A DNA stretch of 64,000 bases from Parabacteroides johnsonii DSM 18315. Lineage in GTDB: Bacteria > Bacteroidota > Bacteroidia > Bacteroidales > Tannerellaceae. The number at the start of each line of letters is the position of its first letter. Positions within the stretch are counted from its first letter, which is position 1. Below are positions 1 to 8,740 of the stretch, piece by piece. Position numbers and translations under genes: made by a program. The notes beneath the pieces are model-generated. The model searched no databases. It was not told the DNA's origin and worked only from the letters and a program-made list of their open reading frames with translations. The stretch spans positions 4,685,456 to 4,749,455 of the forward strand of contig NZ_CP102285.1 in NCBI RefSeq assembly GCF_025151045.1. The letters run 5' to 3'.

Positions 1-653
1 ATCGTCCGACAGGCTATTCACGTACGTATCCGAATTTACTGACTCAGGAGGGTATTCGTGGTGACGAAGAGAGTCCGTCGCTGGATCAGACTATCTATAC
101 GTTATATAATCGCATGATATGCGGAGCGGGTGACTATACCAATTGTTATTTTGCGGAAAGAGTCACAAAAAAGATGGGTGGACGTGCTGCCCAATTGGCT
201 AAATTGGTCGCTATTTATAGTCCCTGGCAGTTTGTCTATTGGTATGACCGTCCCGAAAAATCACCGAGACGGGCCAGTGGTGCAGGCTCTGTCGAGTCTG
301 TGATCAAAACAGATGCCGCAACCCGTTTTTATAATTCTATTCCGACTGTATGGGATGAAACTCGCTTTCTGGAGGGAGAGATGGGCAAATATGCTGTGGT
401 CGCCCGCCGTTCGGGTTCCGATTGGTATGTGAGCATGTTGAATGCCGGAGACAAGAAGCAAATCTCCTTACCCCTTGATTTTCTGAAAAACAAGAAGAAC
501 TATACCGCCACACTCTATTATCAGGCTTCCAAGCAGAAAAAGGATGTCGTCGACATCAAGAAGATCAAGTTGGATGACCGCAGTGAGATTACTATCGATC
601 TGATCGGGAATAGCGGATGTGTGTTACATCTACGACAGAATATTTCTGGGTAA
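1..653 (+). CDS. GH97 family glycoside hydrolase, C-terminal part (5' end outside window)
   Basis: The frame is already open at base 3 and runs 216 codons to the stop, so the true start lies outside the window; the ATG at 114 is internal. The visible part includes RTYPNLLTQEGIRGDEES, which matches the late catalytic region of GH97 alpha-glucosidases/alpha-galactosidases (SusB-like), followed by a Trp/Tyr-rich stretch (IYSPWQFVYWYDRP) and a C-terminal beta-sandwich ending in VLHLRQN. GH97 enzymes are usually secreted or periplasmic, calcium-dependent and act on short alpha-linked oligosaccharides. The 3' end overlaps, tail to tail, the stop codon of a degenerate ECF sigma gene on the other strand. 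Whether it is an inverting glucosidase or a retaining galactosidase cannot be told from this fragment. Confidence 0.88.
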   Translation, partial: RPTGYSRTYPNLLTQEGIRGDEESPSLDQTIYTLYNRMICGAGDYTNCYFAERVTKKMGGRAAQLAKLVAIYSPWQFVYWYDRPEKSPRRASGAGSVESVIKTDAATRFYNSIPTVWDETRFLEGEMGKYAVVARRSGSDWYVSMLNAGDKKQISLPLDFLKNKKNYTATLYYQASKQKKDVVDIKKIKLDDRSEITIDLIGNSGCVLHLRQNISG

Positions 654-779
654 CAATAGCAGGATCAACGGCAAATAATTTTTCAACGTTATCCGTAATT
701 GTTTTAACGCCTGTTGGATCCGGTAATCGACGGTTTTAGGGGATACTTGCAGGATTTCTGCAATTTCTTTATGGTAGAG
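630..779 (-). pseudogene. 3' remnant of an ECF sigma-70 factor gene (region 4 only)
   Basis: Reading the minus strand from 779 to the TAG at 632-630 gives about 49 codons beginning LYHKEIAEILQVSPKTVDYR and ending in a hydrophobic LPLILLLLP tail. This is the region 4.2 helix-turn-helix and C-terminal tail typical of the Bacteroides-expansion ECF sigma factors; the intact sigma factor at 44773 ends with the same pattern (KDYIPLILLFLN). The reading frame meets a stop immediately upstream at 780-782, exactly where the left inverted repeat of the IS30-like element begins. The 5' two thirds of the gene were not found on the far side of the element, so the gene is a fragment. It overlaps the GH97 stop by 24 bases. 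Confidence 0.75.
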
Positions 780-859
780 TCAACAAGCAAGTGCAATTAT
801 AGTCATAAAAATGAAATTCATCCAAAAATCGTCATTATTAAAAGAAAAATCAATAAAGA

Positions 860-1022
860 TTTGCAAACTTTAAAATAATCGTTTATATTTGTGCATATCA
901 AAACCCTAACTATGAAAAGAAACCGAAACCTTGACAGCAAAAACAAAAAGAATTATTGACCAAAGCCAGGCTATGATTAGTAAGGCTTTTTGTACGGGTG
1001 GTATTTATACCACCCGTTTTTG
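860..1022 (+). ncRNA. Predicted short plus-strand transcript inside the IS30 left arm
   Basis: A Bacteroidetes-type promoter is present: TTTG at 860-863, a 20-bp spacer and TATATTTG at 884-891, placing the start near 898. A terminator hairpin (ACGGGTGGT 994-1002 with ACCACCCGT 1009-1017, followed by TTTTTG) ends it near 1021, giving an RNA of about 120 nt that overlaps the 3' end of the transposase gene in antisense. The same hairpin, read on the minus strand, spans the transposase stop codon. A 15-codon ORF (912-959, starting MKRNRNLDSK) lies within, without a clear ribosome site. The signals are seen directly; expression and role are inference. Confidence 0.42.
994..1022. terminator. Hairpin terminator at the 3' end of the IS30 transposase gene
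   Basis: Arms ACGGGTGGT (994-1002) and ACCACCCGT (1009-1017) with a 6-base loop; a T-run follows on the plus strand. It can end the predicted plus-strand RNA and overlaps the stop codon (1005-1007) of the minus-strand transposase. Confidence 0.65.
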
Positions 1023-1975
1023 TTGCTCCCATTTCTCGAAAAAATACTCTTTGGGGCTTCTGAAGCCCAGCTTTTCCCGAGGCCTACGGTTGATCTTCTT
1101 CTGTATCTCCATGACGAAACGGTCGCTCACCGTATTAAAATCAGTGCCTTTTGGGATGTACTGCCTAACCAGCTTATTGGCATTCTCTATAGCCCCTTTT
1201 TGCCAAGAGCAATAACTGTCCGTAAAATAGACGGTAGCTCTTAATTTTTTCTCTATGAGTTCATGGCAGGCAAACTCGCCTCCGTTATCTGTTGTTATGG
1301 TCCTAACGCCTTTGCCCCTATAAGGGAACAGAAGGCGGTTCACCACTCTCGACAGGGAAGCTGCCTTCTTGCCATCGGGGAGCTTTTCCATCAGCAATAA
1401 GTTGCTTGACCTCTCGGTTAAGGTAAGGATCGCCCCTTTGCCCTCCTTGCCAACGATAAGATCCATCTCCCAGTCGCCGAAGCGGGTGCCATCCGCTTCC
1501 AAAGGGCGTTCGCGGATACTCGTGCGGTTGGGGATGTTCGTGACTTTTGTAGGACAAAGACGGAATATATGCCGACGATACTTCATCTTGTGACGACAAT
1601 GGGAAGCAAGCTCACCACTAAAGTCCGCACGTATACGTCTATAGAGGGTCTCATGGGAGATCTTATACCTTTCCTCTTCAAATAACCGGATATTTGCATG
1701 GGAGACCAATCTTCTTCTACCAACAAACGCAACGCCTCTTTTTCTATGGCGCTAGGAATTTTACGATTGCCGGGGAGACGTTCACGCCGTTCGCGCGACA
1801 TCTCATCCGCAAGGCTATAACTATAAACACGATGACTTTTATTGCGTCTGAGCTCACGACTTATCGTACTGGCCGACACTCCTATTTGAAGAGCTATCGC
1901 TTTTTGGGTCTTACCTTCTTTTAGTCCCAAAGATATTGCATATCTTTGCTCACGGGTTAATTGTTTATACTTCAT
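1005..1975 (-). pseudogene. IS30-family transposase, frameshifted
   Basis: Two overlapping minus-strand frames together encode one IS30 transposase of about 325 residues. The first (1975 to about 1665) has the N-terminal helix-turn-helix typical of IS30 (LTREQRYAISLGLKEGKTQK, then GVSASTISRELRRNK) and reaches GYLKRKGIR. The second (about 1668 to 1005) continues with KISHETLYRRIRAD and carries the catalytic DDE residues: D in GDWEMDLIVG, D in TTDNGGEF, and E in KGAIENANKLVRQY. The join near 1660-1668 needs one extra base, so a single-nucleotide deletion best explains it. IS30 members normally use one uninterrupted ORF, so programmed frameshifting is less likely. The copy is probably inactive unless the shift is a sequencing error. 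Confidence 0.85.
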
Positions 1976-1977
1976 AA

Positions 1978-2031
1978 CAATACAAAAATAGTTAATCCTA
2001 AGGAGACTTCGGTCTCCTTTTTTATTGTATT
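1978..2031. terminator. Stem-loop upstream of the IS30 transposase start
   Basis: A perfect 8-bp stem with a TTCG tetraloop (AAGGAGAC 2000-2007, GTCTCCTT 2012-2019) is followed by T residues on the plus strand, forming a strong terminator. Outside it, CAATACAAAAATAG (1978-1991) can pair with the CAATACAA-type sequence ending at 2031 (read on the opposite strand), giving a longer hairpin that reaches the transposase start codon at 1975. Such structures in insertion sequences commonly keep outside transcription from expressing the transposase; that role is inferred here. Confidence 0.5.
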
Positions 2032-2150
2032 GCTAATTGATTCTACGCTCTCAGGGGCTATGCACCCCTGCCGCTGGGCAAACCCGCAGTGGTTTTTTCA
2101 TGGAGAACACACTGCGAAGTTGCACTTCTAAGTTGAATTTGCAAATCCTC

Positions 2151-2193
2151 CATCCGTAAGCTTATCCAATCATTTCTTACTCGCTTACGGATG
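2151..2193. repeat. 10-bp perfect inverted repeat next to the IS30 right end
   Basis: CATCCGTAAG (2151-2160) and CTTACGGATG (2184-2193) form a 10-bp stem with a 23-base loop. It sits between the end of the insertion sequence and the 3' end of the beta-propeller gene. There is no T-run on the minus strand, so it is a poor classical terminator; IS30 elements are known to favour palindromic targets, which may be why the element lies here. Confidence 0.5.
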
Positions 2194-2247
2194 AAGGAAA
2201 CCTTTGGATGTTCATGCCGGTATGGATAGATGAACGAATACTCGGCT

Positions 2248-3381
2248 CTATTTTTTCAACTTTCCTATAAACAGCAAATTATTGTCGTTTTCATTTAGTG
2301 ATTTGGCAAATGATTTGAGTTTTTCCTTATCCTTGTCCGGGCATTTCCCAGAGGCTATGTGCTCTTTGATTTTTTCCTTCAAAACCATTGGTTCGAAGTT
2401 TTGGATGTTGTATCCCTTGTTGAAGTTCGTAGAAGCGGGGAGGTTACCGAAGAAATCGTTCATCAAGTCGAACTTTTGTCCTTTTCCGGTCTGGCGGTCG
2501 ATGAAGTAGGTACTACTTTCTCCTGGTTGGTTTGTAGTGACATCCCAATAGTAACAATTGGCGAAGATACCTTGAGGTATATTGAGATAGATGTGGATCG
2601 GCTTGTTGTCTGGGTCGGGGAAATGCATGGCGAAACGGGCTTCAAGCCGGTTTTCGGTGTTGTTGTACGTCCAAAGCGTGTCGTTTGCCGTGTGGAAGAA
2701 ATCAAACTCGCCACCGTTTTGGTAAGAGAAGATCTCTCCGTCGAAGTTCTGTACGATCATATTCTTGGAAACAGGTAGTCGCTTGACAATCTCTCCCTCC
2801 ATGTCAATGCAAAAGGCGAGTGGCTCCGCTTCGGAGAACGACATATGGACGATGGAGAGCGTACCGTCTTCGTTGAGTCTCATTTTGGGTTTCTGGACTC
2901 GTCCTTTGAGTGGAATGTCCTTTATCCATTTTCCGTCTAATCCGTAGACCATAATCTTTTTGCCGAAAAAAGGGGCGAGGAAGATACGTCCGCCTTTTTC
3001 GTCGATAATTTCGTCATAAATGCTGATTTCATATTCGCCTGGACCTTGTCCGATTCTACCGACATCGCAGAGAAATTTTCCATCTTTATCAAAGAGTTTG
3101 AACGGTGCACCTGATTGGCGGATACCAATATAATTATTGCTTGGTGTGATGGTCCACGCCTTGAAGAGGGCTTCGTCGGAATTGTCGAGGCGGACGATCC
3201 GGAAATCTTCGATAAAATGACTGAGTGGCAATTCGATTTTGCGGTTGTTCAAATTTTTGTATTCGACAATGAGCAATTGGTTCTTATTGCTGCTTGATGT
3301 GGTGTCTTGCTTGTTACCGCAATTGCTCAGGAGCAAGGTGGCTGCTATTGCGCAAGTGGAAATAAATGTTTGTGTTTTCAT
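2248..3381 (-). CDS. 6-bladed beta-propeller lipoprotein
   Basis: The chosen start (3381) gives MKTQTFISTCAIAATLLLSNC, a lipoprotein signal peptide with Cys at residue 21; a longer frame to 3417 adds 12 residues with no signal character. The mature protein of about 357 residues has repeated beta-strand blocks (IRQSGAPFKLFDKDGKF, IMVYGLDGKWIKDIPL) and the motif GRIGQGPGEYE, characteristic of the Bacteroidetes 6-bladed beta-propeller family (DUF4934/BF3164-like). These lipoproteins are usually attached to the outer membrane and have no established enzymatic function; a role in binding or sensing is possible. The gene stands alone, with the glnN terminator upstream and the IS30 element downstream. 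Confidence 0.78.
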   Translation of the reverse strand: MKTQTFISTCAIAATLLLSNCGNKQDTTSSSNKNQLLIVEYKNLNNRKIELPLSHFIEDFRIVRLDNSDEALFKAWTITPSNNYIGIRQSGAPFKLFDKDGKFLCDVGRIGQGPGEYEISIYDEIIDEKGGRIFLAPFFGKKIMVYGLDGKWIKDIPLKGRVQKPKMRLNEDGTLSIVHMSFSEAEPLAFCIDMEGEIVKRLPVSKNMIVQNFDGEIFSYQNGGEFDFFHTANDTLWTYNNTENRLEARFAMHFPDPDNKPIHIYLNIPQGIFANCYYWDVTTNQPGESSTYFIDRQTGKGQKFDLMNDFFGNLPASTNFNKGYNIQNFEPMVLKEKIKEHIASGKCPDKDKEKLKSFAKSLNENDNNLLFIGKLKK

Positions 3382-3442
3382 GGTGATTTGTTTTGAAATT
3401 TTCGTAAAGATAAGCATATCTGGTAGATATACTTGTTTTTAG

Positions 3443-3499
3443 TATAAAAAATCACCGGTCAGGAATGAATGCGGTACGGCATCAATTCTTGACCGGTGA
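3443..3499 (-). terminator. Rho-independent terminator of glnN
   Basis: Two 21-base arms at 3452-3472 and 3479-3499 pair with two mismatches (both begin with TCACCGGTCA when read from their outer ends), with a 6-base loop. On the minus strand the stem is followed by a T-run (3445-3451). It lies 35 bases after the glnN stop codon. Confidence 0.85.
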
Positions 3500-3533
3500 A
3501 AACGTTATTTTTCGAGGTATGTTTTCGTTCGTC

Positions 3534-5726
3534 TTATCGGATAAACAAAAGCTCCCTGTATTTCGGCAGTGGCCACATCTGGTTATCGACCATTAGTTCC
3601 AGGTCGTCGATATGGCTGCGGATTTCATCCAAGTAAGGAGCGACGGTATCGTGGTAAGCGATCGCTTTGGTACGCAAATCCGTGATACGGTTGGCTTTTT
3701 TGCGGGCTTCCACCATTTCGTCGACCATGCGGGTGACGGAACAGATATGTCCGGCAATCTTGCGAACCAGGCGACGGGGCTCTTCCGACATATCGTCATA
3801 TTCCGGATATCCGCCAAAAGTCTCTTTCAGCTTGGTGATATTGTCCAATAGCAATGACTGGTAGCGGACGGCAACCGGGATGATATGGTTGAGCGAGAGA
3901 TCACCGAGGACACGAGCTTCTATCTGTACCTTTTTAATATAGATTTCCCATTTCACTTCGTTGCGTGCTTCCAGCTCCTTTTCGCTCAGTACACCGGTTT
4001 CCTTAAACATCCGGATGACTTCCGGTTTCAGGTATGCATCGTATTGTAACGGAACGCTGTTTTCACAATCCAGGCCTCGGCGGGCAGCCTCTTCTTTCCA
4101 TTCGTCACCGTAGCCGTTTCCGTCGAAGCGAATCGGTTTGGATTCTTTGATGTAGGCTTTCAAGACTTCAAAGATGGCGGCCTCCTTGCTTTTTCCTTTG
4201 GCACGCAATGTCTCGACATCCTGTTTGAACTGGCAAAGCTGGTAGGCAACGGCAGAGTTCAGTGCCAACATGGCTGAACCGCAGTTGGCGGACGAACCTA
4301 ATGCGCGGAACTCGAAACGGTTCCCTGTGAAAGCAAAAGGAGAAGTACGGTTGCGGTCCGTATTGTCTAACAGCAACTCCGGGATCTGTCCGAAGCCGAG
4401 ATGCAAGCGTTTCTTGTCGTCCACTTCGATAGCATCTTCGATGGAGCAGTTTTCAAACTTGTCCAAGATTTCTGTGATCTGTGTCCCTAAGAAAGAAGAT
4501 ATGATAGCGGGAGGCGCTTCATTGGCTCCCAGGCGGTGTGCGTTGGTAGCCGAAGCGATACTGGCTTTCAGCAGAGCGTTATATTTATATACAGCCATCA
4601 GCGAATTGACCACGAATGTGATGAAACGCAGATTGTCTTCCCGGTCTTTTCCCGGAGAGAAGAGGTTGATGCCTGTATCGGTTCCCATTGACCAGTTGCA
4701 ATGCTTGCCGGAACCGTTCACGCCCATAAAAGGCTTTTCGTGGAGCAGCACGCGGAAATTGTGGCGGCGGGAAACACGTTTCATTACCGACATCAACAAT
4801 TGGTTATGGTCGTTGGCCAAGTTGCATTCTTCATAAATAGGTGCTAACTCGAACTGGTTCGGAGCCACCTCGTTATGGCGTGTCTTGACCGGGATGCCTA
4901 ACTTATAGCATTCTGTTTCCAAATCTTTCATGAATTCCTGTACCCGGGAGGGGATGGCACCGAAATAGTGGTCATCCAACTGTTGGTTTTTGGCGCTTTC
5001 GTGCCCCAACAGGGTACGTTCCGTCAGCGACAGGTCGGGACGGGCGGAGTAGAGGTCTTCGTCTACCAGGAAATACTCCTGTTCCCATCCTAAATAGGTG
5101 ATGACTTTATGGACATCTTCGTTGAAATAATTACAGACATCTTTGGCCGCCTTGTTCAGGGCTTCGATAGAGCGGATCAGCGGGGTCTTGTAGTCCAGCG
5201 CTTCACCGGTATAGGCGATGAATACGGTCGGGATACACAAGGTGTCGTCTACGATAAACGCAGGTGAGGAAGGGTCCCAGGCTGAGTAGCCGCGGGCTTC
5301 GAATGTGTTGCGCAATCCACCGTTAGGAAAGCTGGAAGCGTCCGGTTCCTGCTGGGCGAGCAGCTTGCCGCTGAATTCTTCGATCATGCCTCCGTTTCCG
5401 TCATGTTCGACGAATGCGTCGTGCTTTTCAGCGGTCCCGTCGGTCAGAGGCTGGAACCAGTGCGTGTAGTGTGTGACTCCTTTTTCCAGTGCCCACATGC
5501 GCATACCGGCAGCCACATGATTGGCAATTTCTCGGTCGATAGGGGTTCCGTTGTCGATGGCATGGGTCAGGGCTTTGTAGGTTTCCTTGGAGAGATACTT
5601 TTGCATTGCCTTCCGGTTGAAGACGTTCTCACCATAATATTCGGATACTTTCTGATTGGGAGTAATGGCTTCCACGGCCTTTCGGTTGGATGCTTTCTCC
5701 ACTGCATTAAAGCGTGAGATTGACAT
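3534..5726 (-). CDS. glnN: Glutamine synthetase, class III
   Basis: Converts glutamate, ammonia and ATP to glutamine; cytoplasmic, the main ammonia-assimilation enzyme in Bacteroides relatives. At 730 residues it has the length of the dodecameric GSIII family rather than GSI (about 470). Visible GSIII motifs: WEQEYFLVDEDLY with metal-binding Glu, RHNEVAPNQFELAP, the ATP-site motif GVNGSGKHCNWSMGT, and RTSPFAFTGNRFEFRALGSSANC. The start at 5726 (MSISRFNAVEKA) is preferred over the upstream ATG at 5789 because the promoter's TATCTTTG element (5762-5755) lies between them, so the longer form would start before the transcript. It ends at a strong terminator and appears monocistronic. Confidence 0.96.
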   Translation of the reverse strand: MSISRFNAVEKASNRKAVEAITPNQKVSEYYGENVFNRKAMQKYLSKETYKALTHAIDNGTPIDREIANHVAAGMRMWALEKGVTHYTHWFQPLTDGTAEKHDAFVEHDGNGGMIEEFSGKLLAQQEPDASSFPNGGLRNTFEARGYSAWDPSSPAFIVDDTLCIPTVFIAYTGEALDYKTPLIRSIEALNKAAKDVCNYFNEDVHKVITYLGWEQEYFLVDEDLYSARPDLSLTERTLLGHESAKNQQLDDHYFGAIPSRVQEFMKDLETECYKLGIPVKTRHNEVAPNQFELAPIYEECNLANDHNQLLMSVMKRVSRRHNFRVLLHEKPFMGVNGSGKHCNWSMGTDTGINLFSPGKDREDNLRFITFVVNSLMAVYKYNALLKASIASATNAHRLGANEAPPAIISSFLGTQITEILDKFENCSIEDAIEVDDKKRLHLGFGQIPELLLDNTDRNRTSPFAFTGNRFEFRALGSSANCGSAMLALNSAVAYQLCQFKQDVETLRAKGKSKEAAIFEVLKAYIKESKPIRFDGNGYGDEWKEEAARRGLDCENSVPLQYDAYLKPEVIRMFKETGVLSEKELEARNEVKWEIYIKKVQIEARVLGDLSLNHIIPVAVRYQSLLLDNITKLKETFGGYPEYDDMSEEPRRLVRKIAGHICSVTRMVDEMVEARKKANRITDLRTKAIAYHDTVAPYLDEIRSHIDDLELMVDNQMWPLPKYRELLFIR

Positions 5727-5741
5727 ACAGATTGTTTTTAT

Positions 5742-5762
5742 GTTATACCGGCTGCAAAGATA
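5742..5762 (-). promoter_or_regulatory. Promoter -7 element of glnN
   Basis: On the minus strand TATCTTTG occupies 5762-5755, a good match to the Bacteroidetes -7 consensus TAnnTTTG, giving a start of transcription near 5748 and a leader of about 20 nt. The -33 TTTG element is not clear. Confidence 0.55.
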
Positions 5763-5843
5763 CATGCAATTCTCTATGAATGCTTTCATCTGGTAGTTAA
5801 AAATAGATGAGCAGGAAACTATTCGATCCGGTACATGCCGTTT

Positions 5844-5940
5844 GGCAATGCATCAGCTTCTCTAAAGCTATGCATTAGGTGGCGTAACCCATAGCATTAG
5901 CCCTCGTAATGCATAGCTTTGCAGAGGTAAACCTGATGCC
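5844..5940. repeat. Imperfect inverted repeat of about 97 bp in the glnN-hppA intergenic region
   Basis: Perfect inner arms AAAGCTATGCATTA (5864-5877) and TAATGCATAGCTTT (5907-5920) extend outward imperfectly to GGCAATGCATCAG on the left and CTGATGCC on the right. The element lies upstream of the glnN promoter, so it is not part of that leader. It is one of three unrelated inverted repeats that together fill most of the 640-bp gap between glnN and hppA. No gene was recognised here. It resembles a small palindromic intergenic repeat; the copy number is unknown. Confidence 0.6.
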
Positions 5941-6017
5941 TGTCGAATGGGGATGTAAATGATGATTTATCTGTATAAAAACATGGATGACATTGCCATA
6001 CAAAATGATTGTCGTTT

Positions 6018-6101
6018 GTAGGGGCAGGGCTCTGCTCTGCCCATTGGATCCGGACATGGCGGACGTTCTTTTTATAGGGCGGAGTAGAACCCTGCCCCTA
6101 C
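6018..6101. repeat. REP/MITE-like inverted repeat with GTAGGGGCAGGG ends
   Basis: Left arm 6018-6042 starts GTAGGGGCAGGG and right arm 6077-6101 ends CCCTGCCCCTAC; the 25-base arms pair with a few mismatches around a 34-base loop. The GC-rich arms stand out against AT-rich surroundings. Short elements with GTAGGGGCAGGG-type termini are familiar dispersed intergenic repeats in bacterial genomes; whether this one is multicopy here cannot be judged from one window. Confidence 0.68.
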
Positions 6102-6224
6102 GGAACACCTTTGTTTTATTGCGCACCCATAAATTATCGTTTGCCGATTCAAACATTTCATCTCATGAAATAAATAAAAAGAGGGGGTTGAAAAAAATAT
6201 ATCATTGATTATCAGTGATTTATG

Positions 6225-6363
6225 ATGATAGATGATAGATAAAACCCCGTTTCTGTAAAAGTTTAGGAAAAACGAATTAAAAAACGCCGCCTTTAAGGTG
6301 ACGTTTTTTAATTCAAACTCAGAAAAGTTTTACAAAACAGCCTTTTTATCTATCATCTATCAT
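6225..6363 (-). terminator. Long inverted repeat and terminator at the 3' end of hppA
   Basis: The core is ATTAAAAAACG ... CGTTTTTTAAT around CCTTTAAGG, followed by further pairing of GTAAAAGTTT with AAAAGTTTTAC and outermost ATGATAGATGATAGAT (6225-6240) with ATCTATCATCTATCAT (6348-6363). The nearly continuous arms are about 60 bases each. It begins 5 bases after the hppA stop codon on the minus strand and can act as its terminator. Confidence 0.7.
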
Positions 6364-6367
6364 TCAA

Positions 6368-8572
6368 TCAGAACAAACTCCAGGCAACTGTCAATCCTGC
6401 CATAACGATCGCAACCATGCTCATCAGCTTGATCAGGATGTTGAGGCTGGGACCGGAGGTGTCTTTGAACGGGTCGCCGACCGTATCGCCTACGACTGTC
6501 GCTTTATGGGCTTCGCTGCCCTTGCCGCCGTGGTTTCCTTCTTCGATATGTTTCTTGGCATTGTCCCAGGCTCCTCCTGAGTTTGCCATGAAGATCGCCA
6601 GTACGAAACCGGTACTCAGGCCGCCGATCAGCAGTCCGACTACTCCTGTCACTCCGAATATCAGACCGGTGACGATCGGTGCAATGATGGCTAACAGGGA
6701 AGGCAGCACCATCTCGTGCTGTGCCCCTTTTGTCGAGATAGCCACGCAGCGGGCGTAATCGGGTTCGGCTTTTCCTGTCAAAATTCCCGGAATTTCCCGG
6801 AACTGGCGGCGTACTTCTTCCACCATATGTCCGGCGGCCCGTCCGACTGCGTTCATCGTCAACCCGCAAAACATGAAGGCCATCATGGAACCGAGGAACA
6901 TTCCGGCCAGCACTTTTGGATTCATAAGCGTAACATCATAATAAATCATGAAATCGGTGAAAGAGGCTTTTGACACTTCGATTGCCCTGCCATCGGCAAA
7001 TTGCAGGACTGTCTCGCCCAAACGGAGCAAGCCGATTTTAATCTCTTCTACATAAGAGGCCAGCAATGCCAGGCCCGTCAAGGCAGCCGAGCCGATCGCA
7101 AATCCTTTGCCTGTTGCGGCAGTCGTGTTGCCTAAGGAGTCGAGTGCATCCGTACGTTTCCTGACTTCTTTGCCCAGACCGGACATTTCCGCATTTCCGC
7201 CGGCATTGTCGGCAATAGGTCCGTAGGCATCTGTTGCCAGTGTGATGCCCAAAGTCGAAAGCATTCCGACGGCGGCGATACCGATGCCGTACAATCCCAT
7301 TCCTATGTTATTGAAATCGAACCCGGAAGCAAATAGGAACGAACAGATGATCCCGACAACTACGGCCAGTACCGGAATTGCGGTGGACAGCATACCCAAT
7401 CCTAATCCGGAGATGATCACCGTTGCCGGTCCGGTCAGTCCGGCTTCCGAAACCCGCTGGGTAGGTTGATAAGATTGGGAAGTATAGTACTCCGTCGATT
7501 GACCGATCACGATCCCTACCAATAATCCGATGATGACCGAACAGCTGATCCAGAACCAATTGTCCAATCCTAACAAATAAAGGATTCCGAAGGTGGACAG
7601 GGCGATCAATACCGAGCTGAGGTTGGTCCCTATGGCAAGTGCTTTCAGCAGTTCGCGTATCGTCGCATTTTCTTTTGTGCGGACGGCAAAGATACCGATG
7701 ATCGACAATATGATCCCGACCGCCGCGATCAACATTGGCGCCACAACCGCCTTATATTGCATTTCCACATCGCCGGACGCTACGAATGCGGCAGCACCCA
7801 ATGCGGAGGTTGCTAAGATCGAACCGCAATACGATTCGTACAGGTCCGCCCCCATTCCGGCCACATCTCCGACGTTATCTCCCACATTGTCGGCAATGGT
7901 TGCCGGGTTTCGCGGGTCATCTTCGGGAATACCGGCCTCGACTTTTCCGACCAGGTCGGCCCCGACATCGGCCGCCTTGGTGTAGATGCCTCCGCCGACA
8001 CGGGCGAAGAGTGCCTGTGTGGAAGCTCCCATTCCGAAGGTCAGCATAGTGGTGGTTATGATGGTAAGTTTATGTGTTGCATCCATCGCTTCTGCCGGGA
8101 TGCAGATGTTTAATAATATGTACCAGAACGAAATGTCCAGCAAACCGAGGCCGACGACGACCAGCCCCATTACGGCACCGCTCCTGAAAGCAACCTGCAA
8201 GCCGCTGTTCAAGGACGAACGGGCGGCATTGGCCGTACGGGCGGATGCATAAGTAGCTGTCTTCATTCCTAAGAAGCCGGCAAGGCCGGAGAAGAAACCG
8301 CCGGTCAGGAAAGCGATCGGAACCCATTCGTTTTGTATTCCAAATCCATACGCCATGATGGAGAATAAAACCACCAGGGCGAGAAACACCGAAGCAACAA
8401 CCTTGTATTGTTGTTTCAGGTACGACATAGCCCCTTTGCGTACATGTCGGGCTATTTTTGCCATTAACTCCGTCCCTTCACTCTCTTTCATCATCTGCCT
8501 GAAGAAGAACCAAGCAAATACCAGTGCCAGGATAGAGGCTACCGGTATGATCCAAAAAATAGGTGTAATCAT
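6368..8572 (-). CDS. hppA: Membrane-bound ion-translocating pyrophosphatase (K+-dependent type)
   Basis: Hydrolyses pyrophosphate and pumps Na+ and/or H+ across the inner membrane. At 734 residues with many hydrophobic segments it fits the M-PPase family (15-17 helices). Diagnostic motifs: [20 protein letters not shown] (pyrophosphate/Mg binding), [20 protein letters not shown], the C-terminal [16 protein letters not shown], and [20 protein letters not shown]. The motif [10 protein letters not shown] has Ala where K+-independent enzymes have Lys, so the enzyme is predicted to need K+; in anaerobic Bacteroidetes such enzymes are typically Na+ pumps or Na+/H+ dual pumps. The start at 8572 ([13 protein letters not shown]) opens directly into the first membrane helix. 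Monocistronic, ending in a long hairpin. Confidence 0.95.
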   Translation of the reverse strand: MITPIFWIIPVASILALVFAWFFFRQMMKESEGTELMAKIARHVRKGAMSYLKQQYKVVASVFLALVVLFSIMAYGFGIQNEWVPIAFLTGGFFSGLAGFLGMKTATYASARTANAARSSLNSGLQVAFRSGAVMGLVVVGLGLLDISFWYILLNICIPAEAMDATHKLTIITTTMLTFGMGASTQALFARVGGGIYTKAADVGADLVGKVEAGIPEDDPRNPATIADNVGDNVGDVAGMGADLYESYCGSILATSALGAAAFVASGDVEMQYKAVVAPMLIAAVGIILSIIGIFAVRTKENATIRELLKALAIGTNLSSVLIALSTFGILYLLGLDNWFWISCSVIIGLLVGIVIGQSTEYYTSQSYQPTQRVSEAGLTGPATVIISGLGLGMLSTAIPVLAVVVGIICSFLFASGFDFNNIGMGLYGIGIAAVGMLSTLGITLATDAYGPIADNAGGNAEMSGLGKEVRKRTDALDSLGNTTAATGKGFAIGSAALTGLALLASYVEEIKIGLLRLGETVLQFADGRAIEVSKASFTDFMIYYDVTLMNPKVLAGMFLGSMMAFMFCGLTMNAVGRAAGHMVEEVRRQFREIPGILTGKAEPDYARCVAISTKGAQHEMVLPSLLAIIAPIVTGLIFGVTGVVGLLIGGLSTGFVLAIFMANSGGAWDNAKKHIEEGNHGGKGSEAHKATVVGDTVGDPFKDTSGPSLNILIKLMSMVAIVMAGLTVAWSLF

Positions 8573-8740
8573 AGCAATGAGATTTAAATTTAATACGGAT
8601 TTAATCGTTTTGACACTTAGTGCCTTACGATCCTTTATTGTTCACCTGTAAATATAACAAAAATAAAGAAGTAGAGAAACTTTTTCGTAAATAATAATGT
8701 TTCATTCTAAAAAAAACAGCATATTTGTCACAGAATAAGA

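Larger units (their letters stand above)
780..2136 (-). mobile_element. IS30-family insertion sequence, about 1.36 kb
   Basis: The ends are defined by imperfect inverted repeats: the left end reads TCAACAAGCAAGTGCAATTA from 780, and the reverse complement of the right end (2136 back to 2117) reads TCAACTTAGAAGTGCAACTT, sharing TCAAC and AAGTGCAA. Inside lies one IS30-type transposase gene on the minus strand, broken by a frameshift. The left end abuts the ECF sigma remnant. No convincing target-site duplication was seen, but IS30 elements make only 2-3 bp ones. The element is longer than common IS30 members because of about 225 bp left and 160 bp right non-coding arms that carry promoter and hairpin signals. 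End positions are good to a few bases. Confidence 0.72.

Noticed and set aside
1583..1975. Programmed -1 frameshift in the IS30 transposase
   Set aside because: IS30 elements normally encode one ORF, and there is no A6G-type slippery sequence at the junction; a one-base deletion explains it better.
2040..2100. Possible TPP-riboswitch-like sequence (minus strand AGGGGTGCATAGCCCCTGAG) in the IS30 right arm
   Set aside because: Only the GGGGTGC...CTGAG part fits; the conserved second TPP half is missing and the downstream gene is a transposase.
2137..2247. Possible 5' continuation of the ECF sigma gene beyond the IS30 element
   Set aside because: Translation gives RMEDLQ next to the junction, but the preceding residues do not match sigma region 4 and the other frames contain stops.
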